Assembly (NCBI GenBank): GCA_011046405.1
Contig: DSAR01000453.1
Location: 1-11,292, forward strand
Source of the DNA: Chloroflexota bacterium
GTDB taxonomy: Bacteria; Chloroflexota; Anaerolineae; B4-G1
DNA length: 11,292 bases
Direction: 5' to 3'
The notes under the pieces were generated by a model. The model ran no database searches. It saw only the letters and a program-made list of their open reading frames with translations, and was not told where the DNA came from. Every line of letters starts with the position of its first letter. Position 1 is the first letter of the stretch. Positions 7,762 to 11,292 of this stretch are shown here, piece by piece. The position numbers were made by a program, and so were the translations under genes.

Positions 7762-9528
7762 ATGAAAAAGCGATGGGTCCTTACACTGGTTCTCACCCTG
7801 ACCCTGCTGGCGACGGCGGGGACGGCCCACTCCACGCCGCTGCCGTCCGCTCCATCAGGGCTGGTGGCGCTCTATACGGCGAACGCTTCCCCGACCACTC
7901 CGGCACTGCAAGACCTCTCGTTGCTCGACAGCGTCACCCACGATGGCGTCACCTGGACCTTTTCGCAGCCGGCGCCGGTCGGGCAGTTCGTCAACGGCGA
8001 TTATTACGTGGTCGGGCCGGTGACGATTACCCACATTGATCCCCTGCCCACGCCGGAGAACGGTCGCCACGGCTCGGTGCTCAACATGCCCTGCAACAAC
8101 TCGTCCAGGAGCCCCTTCGACAGCCGCGTGCAGGCCAACCGCTACGCGCCCGAGTTGCGCATCTACCCGCCCTTTGCCATGCAGCCCGGCGACACGCTAA
8201 TCTCGTCGATCAGTGTGAACACGCTGGGCGCGCACCCCAACTGGCTGCGGGAAAGCGACCGTTCCCAGACGCCGGTCAGGAGCGTCTCGGTTCTGACCGT
8301 CCTGGATGCTCCCGTCGCCCCAGACGCCTTTCGACCCAGCTATTGCGACCGCGCGCAGACGATCTATTACAGCCGCGACCTACAGCGAAACCTGCTGCCC
8401 GCGCTGCCCAGGGTGTCCTCAATGCCCGACATCGCCGAATTCGCTGAGCACTTTCGACGGCCCTGGTTGGACGTCTGCTTCTTTGGTTTCGACGCGGCGA
8501 TCGAATACCAGGCCGCCTACGGGCGCGAGGTCGGGCGGGCCGCCGGCATGGCTTCGCTCCTCCTGATGCTCGATTACACCCCGGCGGAAAAAGAGCCGCT
8601 GCTGATCCATTTCGTGCAGTATGGCATCGACCTTTGGGGCATTGCCGGGGCCGGACACCCCGGCTGGCCAGCCCACGGCGGGCACGGCAGCGGGCGCAAG
8701 TGGCCGCTCATCTTTGGCGGTACCCTGCTGGGTGATTCCGACATGCAGTCGCCCAGCCACAGCTATCCTGACCTGCGCTTTGGCGAGGACATGCAGACCA
8801 TGTACGACACGGGATGGACGGGTGCCAACGTCGTGTACGCCGGCCATCAGGGCGTCTGGAATGGCGCCCCGGTTAGCGCCAACCTGGCCTGGGGATCTTA
8901 CGAGCATCTGCACCCCTCGCAGTGGGAAAGCCAGCTCGGCGGTGGTTGGTACTATATCGGCGAGGACTATCGCCGCTGTTGCACCAGCCTATCGTGGATC
9001 GGTCAGGCGCTGAGCGCTCACATCCTGGGCGTCAAGAGCGCCTGGGACCACGATGCCCTTTTCGACTATGCCGACCGCTGGATGACCGAGGACGACACCG
9101 AGCACGTGGCCGCCATCCTGGCGGCGACCGGACAGGACTATTCCGCCGGTTGGGCGCGGCAGCAGCAATGCTGGGATGATTTCGTCGAAGAGATGTGGGC
9201 CGCCTACCGCGATTACCAGCCTACCCCCACCGTCGAACTGTCCGCCGCGCCCGGCGATGCCACCGCCCGGTTGATCTGGCGCGTCAGTGGCTCCTTGCCG
9301 ACAACCACCACCTGGAGCATCGAGTACTATGGCCAGACCGTCGCCCCGCCGGTCTCGATCTCTGGGATCGTCAGCCCGACGCGTGCCTACACCTTGACCG
9401 GCCTGACGAACTATACCTGGTACACGGTGACGTTGAGCGCCATGCTGGAGACGACGCCGATCCTGAGCGACACGGTGCGCGTGATGCCCACCGACCGGTT
9501 CGTCTACCTGCCGCTCGTCTTGAGATGA
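7762..9528 (+). CDS. Secreted protein of an unnamed conserved type, with FN3 and VYLPLVLR tail
   Basis: A Sec signal peptide (MKKRWVLTLV..., likely cut near 22-25 after TAHS) leads into a beta-rich region (about 60-180: GVTWTFSQPAPVGQFVNGDY, GPVTITHIDP, PGDTLISSISVN). A largely helical region follows (about 200-485) with RRPWLDV, LLLMLDYTPAEKEPLLIHFV, HGGHGSGRKWP (305-315) and YRRCCTSLSWIGQALSAHI (403-421). I recall similar HGGHGxGRKWP proteins in Planctomycetes and other polysaccharide degraders, but I cannot name a family or activity. An enzyme acting on polysaccharide is inferred from the neighbours and from the His/Arg/Lys cluster. One FN3 domain lies at about 490-576, followed by TDRFVYLPLVLR with no residue after the final Arg. 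SD AAGGAG at 7750-7755 sits 6 bases before ATG. The frame is intact. Confidence 0.85.
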   Translation: MKKRWVLTLVLTLTLLATAGTAHSTPLPSAPSGLVALYTANASPTTPALQDLSLLDSVTHDGVTWTFSQPAPVGQFVNGDYYVVGPVTITHIDPLPTPENGRHGSVLNMPCNNSSRSPFDSRVQANRYAPELRIYPPFAMQPGDTLISSISVNTLGAHPNWLRESDRSQTPVRSVSVLTVLDAPVAPDAFRPSYCDRAQTIYYSRDLQRNLLPALPRVSSMPDIAEFAEHFRRPWLDVCFFGFDAAIEYQAAYGREVGRAAGMASLLLMLDYTPAEKEPLLIHFVQYGIDLWGIAGAGHPGWPAHGGHGSGRKWPLIFGGTLLGDSDMQSPSHSYPDLRFGEDMQTMYDTGWTGANVVYAGHQGVWNGAPVSANLAWGSYEHLHPSQWESQLGGGWYYIGEDYRRCCTSLSWIGQALSAHILGVKSAWDHDALFDYADRWMTEDDTEHVAAILAATGQDYSAGWARQQQCWDDFVEEMWAAYRDYQPTPTVELSAAPGDATARLIWRVSGSLPTTTTWSIEYYGQTVAPPVSISGIVSPTRAYTLTGLTNYTWYTVTLSAMLETTPILSDTVRVMPTDRFVYLPLVLR

Positions 9529-9559
9529 TGAACTGAGGCATTGAAAAAGGAGAAATCTA

Positions 9560-11071
9560 ATGACCAAACTTACACGTCGTCAGTTCCTCGCCGGATTGGG
9601 AACCACCATAGCTGCTGCGTCGTTTGTCGACGCACGCCGGCTGACCGATCCCGCGATAGCGCCGGTGCAGGCCCGCCCGGCGCAGCTTCACCACGTTTAC
9701 GTAGCCAAGAACGGCACGCCGGTCACCAACGTACAGGAGGTGGTCGAGCTGGCCGGCGGCATCGAGCGCTTTATCGGCGTCGATGACGTAGTGGTGCTCA
9801 AACCGAATGGGCAGTGGCCGCGACAGGGCTACACGCACACCGAATGTATGAAGGCGCTGATCGACGTGATCCTGGCCCGCCCCGGCGGCTTTGGCGGCGA
9901 GGTCATCGTCGCCGAGCACGTCCAGCGCAAAGAGAGCGACACCCTCTCGGGTAATTATTGCTGGAATATGCCGGCCGGCAGTAATCGCAACAACAACTGG
10001 CCCGACATGAATTATATGGAGTTGATGGACGATTATCACGATCGGGGCATCCATAACGTCACTGCGATCCCCTTGATCAACGTGGGGCAGGCGGACATTT
10101 CGGATAATTGGGAGGCGGTGAGCGGCCCGGCCGACCTGTCGCCGGGCAAGCACGGTTGGGTGCGCTTGCCGGCCTACACCGCGGCCAACGGACGCTCTAT
10201 CACGCCGTCCTATCCGATCCTGCGCTCCGCCTACAGCGGCAAGCTGATCGACCTTCACCGGGGCGGCGGCGTCTGGGAAAACGGCGGCTACAACAGCCAG
10301 CAGGTCAGGTTCATCCCTCTGCCGACGCTCAACAACCACGGGTGGGGAAGCGAGGATTATGCCGGGATAACCAGCGCCGTCAAGTGCCACATCGGCTTTC
10401 AAGAGGGGACCTCGCTCCACTATGTGGGATACGGTTACAACCGCCCCGACGCCGTGGGCGAATCGGTCGGCTACCTGATCACCACCGTATTGGTCCCCAC
10501 GTTCTACCTCACCTGCGCCGAATACAGCGGCCACGTCAGCCGCACCGGCGGCGCCACGCACACGCGCACGGTAGGGCTATGCGCCGACCCGGTGACGCTC
10601 GATTACTGGATGTGCAAGTACGTGTTGTATCCCTGCAACGAGGTCAGCTACTTTAATCCAGATAACGACAACAACACCCGCCAGACGCTGCTCGGCTGCC
10701 ACGGCGAGGGGGTGGGTACGTTGAATGAGGCCGAGATGGACGTGCAGATCGTCGACGTGAGCCAGCTGGCCACGGTCGCGCTGCGGGGCGCGCCAGCCGA
10801 CGGCGCGATTCACCTGTCCTGGCAGGTGACGGGGCCGCTGCCGGGCGGGCTGACCTGGGAGATCGCCCACACCAGCAGCGCCGGTGAGGTGGACCCGGCC
10901 GTGTCGGGCCTGGTCGCCGAAACCCGTGCCCACACGCTGGATGGCCTGAGCAACGGCGTCGTGTACACCGTCACCCTGCGCGGCAAGGTGGATGACGAGG
11001 TTGTCATGAGCGATACGGCGACCGTGATGGCGACGGACAAGTTCGTCTACCTGCCGCTGGTCCAGAGATGA
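9560..11071 (+). CDS. Tat-exported DUF362-domain protein with FN3 and VYLPLVQR tail
   Basis: The N terminus carries a twin-arginine signal (TRRQFLAGLG, R6/R7, then TTIAAASF). The main domain resembles DUF362: GGIERFIGVDDVVVLKPNG (KPN at 81-83), THTECMKALIDVIL, GGEVIVAEH and, near the end, GLCADPVTLDYW (DPVxLD at 343-348). The biochemical role of DUF362 is not settled, and I do not assign a reaction. Tat export implies folding, possibly with a cofactor, before transport, whereas the intact starts at 383, 5188 and 7762 carry Sec-type signals. An FN3 domain spans about 404-488 and the protein ends ATDKFVYLPLVQR. SD AAAGGAGA at 9546-9553 and a 31-base gap after the preceding gene place it in the same operon. 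The frame is intact. Confidence 0.82.
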   Translation: MTKLTRRQFLAGLGTTIAAASFVDARRLTDPAIAPVQARPAQLHHVYVAKNGTPVTNVQEVVELAGGIERFIGVDDVVVLKPNGQWPRQGYTHTECMKALIDVILARPGGFGGEVIVAEHVQRKESDTLSGNYCWNMPAGSNRNNNWPDMNYMELMDDYHDRGIHNVTAIPLINVGQADISDNWEAVSGPADLSPGKHGWVRLPAYTAANGRSITPSYPILRSAYSGKLIDLHRGGGVWENGGYNSQQVRFIPLPTLNNHGWGSEDYAGITSAVKCHIGFQEGTSLHYVGYGYNRPDAVGESVGYLITTVLVPTFYLTCAEYSGHVSRTGGATHTRTVGLCADPVTLDYWMCKYVLYPCNEVSYFNPDNDNNTRQTLLGCHGEGVGTLNEAEMDVQIVDVSQLATVALRGAPADGAIHLSWQVTGPLPGGLTWEIAHTSSAGEVDPAVSGLVAETRAHTLDGLSNGVVYTVTLRGKVDDEVVMSDTATVMATDKFVYLPLVQR

Positions 11072-11077
11072 GTCGAA

Positions 11078-11085
11078 GGAGGAGC
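11078..11085 (+). repeat. Left target-site duplication (GGAGGAGC), also an SD sequence
   Basis: It is identical to 11226-11233 and abuts the left inverted terminus at 11086. In the inferred uninterrupted sequence it would be the ribosome binding site in front of ATG 11235. Confidence 0.75.
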
Positions 11086-11106
11086 GTGACTGCTCACCTT
11101 GTGCCC

Positions 11107-11124
11107 GCCGGATCACAATCCGGC
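11107..11124. repeat. Palindrome GCCGGA-TCACAA-TCCGGC
   Basis: A 6-bp perfect stem with a 6-base loop inside the MITE. Its core CGGATCACAATCCG recurs inverted at 11184-11199. It could fold as a hairpin in RNA or single-stranded DNA. Confidence 0.75.
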
Positions 11125-11183
11125 AGTTTACAGGCGATGTGTTGGCTTCCGTCATCACCCATGATGGCCCTTGCACCATCGAC

Positions 11184-11199
11184 GCGGATTGTGATCCGC
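11184..11199. repeat. Palindrome GCGGAT-TGTG-ATCCGC
   Basis: A 6-bp perfect stem with a 4-base loop. It is the inverted counterpart of the palindrome at 11107-11124, giving a REP-pair-like layout within the element. Confidence 0.75.
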
Positions 11200-11225
11200 A
11201 CTGCACACGTAGGCTGAGCAGTTAC

Positions 11226-11233
11226 GGAGGAGC
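11226..11233 (+). promoter_or_regulatory. Right target-site duplication acting as ribosome binding site
   Basis: GGAGGAGC lies two to five bases before ATG 11235, depending on how the SD core is counted. It is the second copy of the duplicated target, so the SD function of the downstream gene is retained after insertion. Confidence 0.6.
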
Positions 11234-11234
11234 G

Positions 11235-11292
11235 ATGAAAGTGCGAGGAGACGGCGCGTTTCGTTCATTACGGACACACGATGGCGGGAGCA
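11235..11292 (+). CDS. Possible start of a downstream gene (partial)
   Basis: ATG follows the SD GGAGG (11226-11230) and the frame is open to the end of the window (MKVRGDGAFRSLRTHDGGS). Without the 140-base element and one copy of its target duplication, the gap from the previous stop would be about 15 bases, in line with the tight spacing of the cluster. There are too few residues to name a product, and it does not begin like the Sec-type signal peptides upstream. Confidence 0.4.
   Translation, partial: MKVRGDGAFRSLRTHDGGS

Larger units (their letters stand above)
11086..11225. mobile_element. 140-base MITE-like element with IS66-type ends
   Basis: The left end GTGACTGCTCA (11086-11096) and the reverse complement of the right end, GTAACTGCTCA (11215-11225), match at 10 of 11 bases. 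Weaker similarity continues inward to the palindromes (CCT, TGTGC, GGATCACAATCC in both, with small gaps), giving arms of about 40 bases. An exact 8-base duplication GGAGGAGC abuts both ends. IS66-family elements, as I recall, have ends starting GTAA and 8-base duplications, so a non-autonomous IS66-type element is the best fit. No transposase is encoded. A frame of about 43 codons from GTG 11086 crosses it but looks non-coding. Confidence 0.72.

Noticed and set aside
257..11071. LPXTG, PEP-CTERM or type IX C-terminal signal
   Set aside because: The tails lack the LPXTG or PEP motif, a following membrane helix and a basic end; the type IX domain is a longer Ig-like fold with different motifs and is typical of Bacteroidota.
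11086..11217. GTG-started frame of about 43 codons with a strong SD inside the intergenic region
   Set aside because: It lies almost wholly within the MITE, includes both palindromes, and its SD is the duplicated target. Nothing in it looks like a protein.

Overview
The window reads as a stretch of a Chloroflexota (probably Anaerolineae-like) genome. The basis is a GC-rich coding sequence and a family of secreted proteins that all end in a fibronectin-III-like (FN3) domain followed at once by a C-terminal tail of the form (F)VYLPLV-x-R. I associate that tail with secreted Chloroflexota proteins from memory; no search was run, so the taxonomic call is moderate.

Layout: 10-76 holds an imperfect inverted repeat built from CACGAATT units. 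It lies just upstream of an orphan 3' fragment (116-289) of a gene whose FN3 end and VYLPLVLR tail survive. Five genes then run head to tail on the + strand with short gaps (22-35 bases where both ends are intact) and each intact start has a Shine-Dalgarno (SD): (1) 383-3268, a secreted PKD + LamG-like + clan GH-A-type glycosidase + FN3; (2) 3365-5152, a right-handed beta-helix protein with a polysaccharide lyase family 9 (PL9)-like signature, two FN3 domains and the tail; (3) 5188-7739, a second beta-helix protein, two FN3 domains and the tail, split by a frameshift near 6144-6156; (4) 7762-9528, a secreted protein of a family I cannot name, FN3 and tail; (5) 9560-11071, a Tat-exported DUF362 protein, FN3 and tail. 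A sixth gene may start at 11235.

Together this looks like an operon for breakdown of a uronate-containing (pectin-like) or other complex polysaccharide outside the membrane. Its products are joined by the common FN3-plus-tail C terminus, which may act as a sorting or surface-retention signal (inference). The region is also visibly damaged and rearranged. Gene 1 runs out of its FN3 domain into the middle of gene 2, with loss of the gene 1 tail and gene 2 N terminus. Gene 2 carries a one-base insertion near 3361, and gene 3 a frameshift near 6150. The FN3 cassettes of genes 2 and 3 are about 91% identical over 246 gapless bases.

Between gene 5 and the possible gene 6 lies a 140-base element (11086-11225) with 11-base terminal inverted repeats, an exact 8-base target duplication and two internal palindromes. 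It is a MITE whose ends resemble IS66-family ends. Its duplicated target is the SD sequence itself, so the insertion left an SD on both sides. I saw no tRNA, rRNA, CRISPR array or convincing promoter.
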